Shown one piece after another: positions 63,991 through 64,000 of a stretch of DNA of 64,000 bases (positions are counted from its first letter, which is position 1; each line of letters begins with the position of its first letter). A program made the translations under genes and the position numbers. The notes below the pieces were generated by a model that worked only from the letters and a program-made list of their open reading frames with translations, made no database searches and was not told the DNA's origin. This stretch comes from Macrosoma leucophasiata (Eukaryota; Arthropoda; Insecta; Lepidoptera; Hedylidae): NCBI GenBank assembly GCA_036365455.1, contig JAWQUS010000007.1, positions 22,274,001 through 22,338,000 of the forward strand, given 5' to 3'.

Positions 63991-64000
63991 ATACCCGAAT

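Overview
The window looks like a gene-poor, transposon-packed stretch of a lepidopteran (moth or butterfly) nuclear genome. It is AT-rich and has no operons, bacterial signals or convincing host exons. Almost every long open frame belongs to a retroelement. Several short repeats match, from memory, families typical of Lepidoptera: tRNA-headed SINEs, a repeat with a GGTGGTAG...CACCACCGC head, and the GGGTTCCGTA/TACGGAACCCT repeat with GACA tracts. No species is claimed and no database was searched.

Layout. 1-720: 3' end of an APE-type non-LTR retrotransposon (CR1/Jockey group); relatives lie at 21931-22372 (minus), about 32305-32375 (minus) and 35400-37660 (plus, internally deleted). 890-9600: SINEs, MITEs and unrecognised AT-rich DNA. 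9607-10062: one unrecognised minus-strand open frame. 10681-16202: a complete I-like non-LTR element on the minus strand, with intact gag-like ORF1, overlapping intact ORF2 (endonuclease, reverse transcriptase, RNase H), a poly(A) tail, a TCAGT initiator at its 5' end and a target-site duplication. 18.2-30.9 kb: SINEs and MITEs, including 5S-rRNA-derived SINEs and nested insertions. 30.9-35.4 kb: mostly unassigned. 37.7-47.6 kb: more SINE/MITE insertions. 47786-49125 and 56109-59292: two Penelope-like elements (reverse transcriptase plus GIY-YIG endonuclease), each with a 13-14 bp target-site duplication and each starting with an inverted copy of its own 3' region. 54661-55126: a 232-bp tandem duplication. 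About 60669-63771: a near-complete RTE-type element with one intact 1019-codon ORF.

Interactions. The autonomous elements are the likely source of enzymes for the short ones. The poly(A)-tailed repeat A (over 20 copies, both strands) and the tRNA- or 5S-headed SINEs have no coding capacity and must be mobilised in trans; which partner serves which family is not shown here. Cut-and-paste relics are also common: a TIR family with 9-bp target duplications (Mutator-like), PIF/Harbinger-like MITEs with 3-bp TWA duplications, and several near-perfect hairpins. Most short open frames are chance frames through these repeats and are left out.
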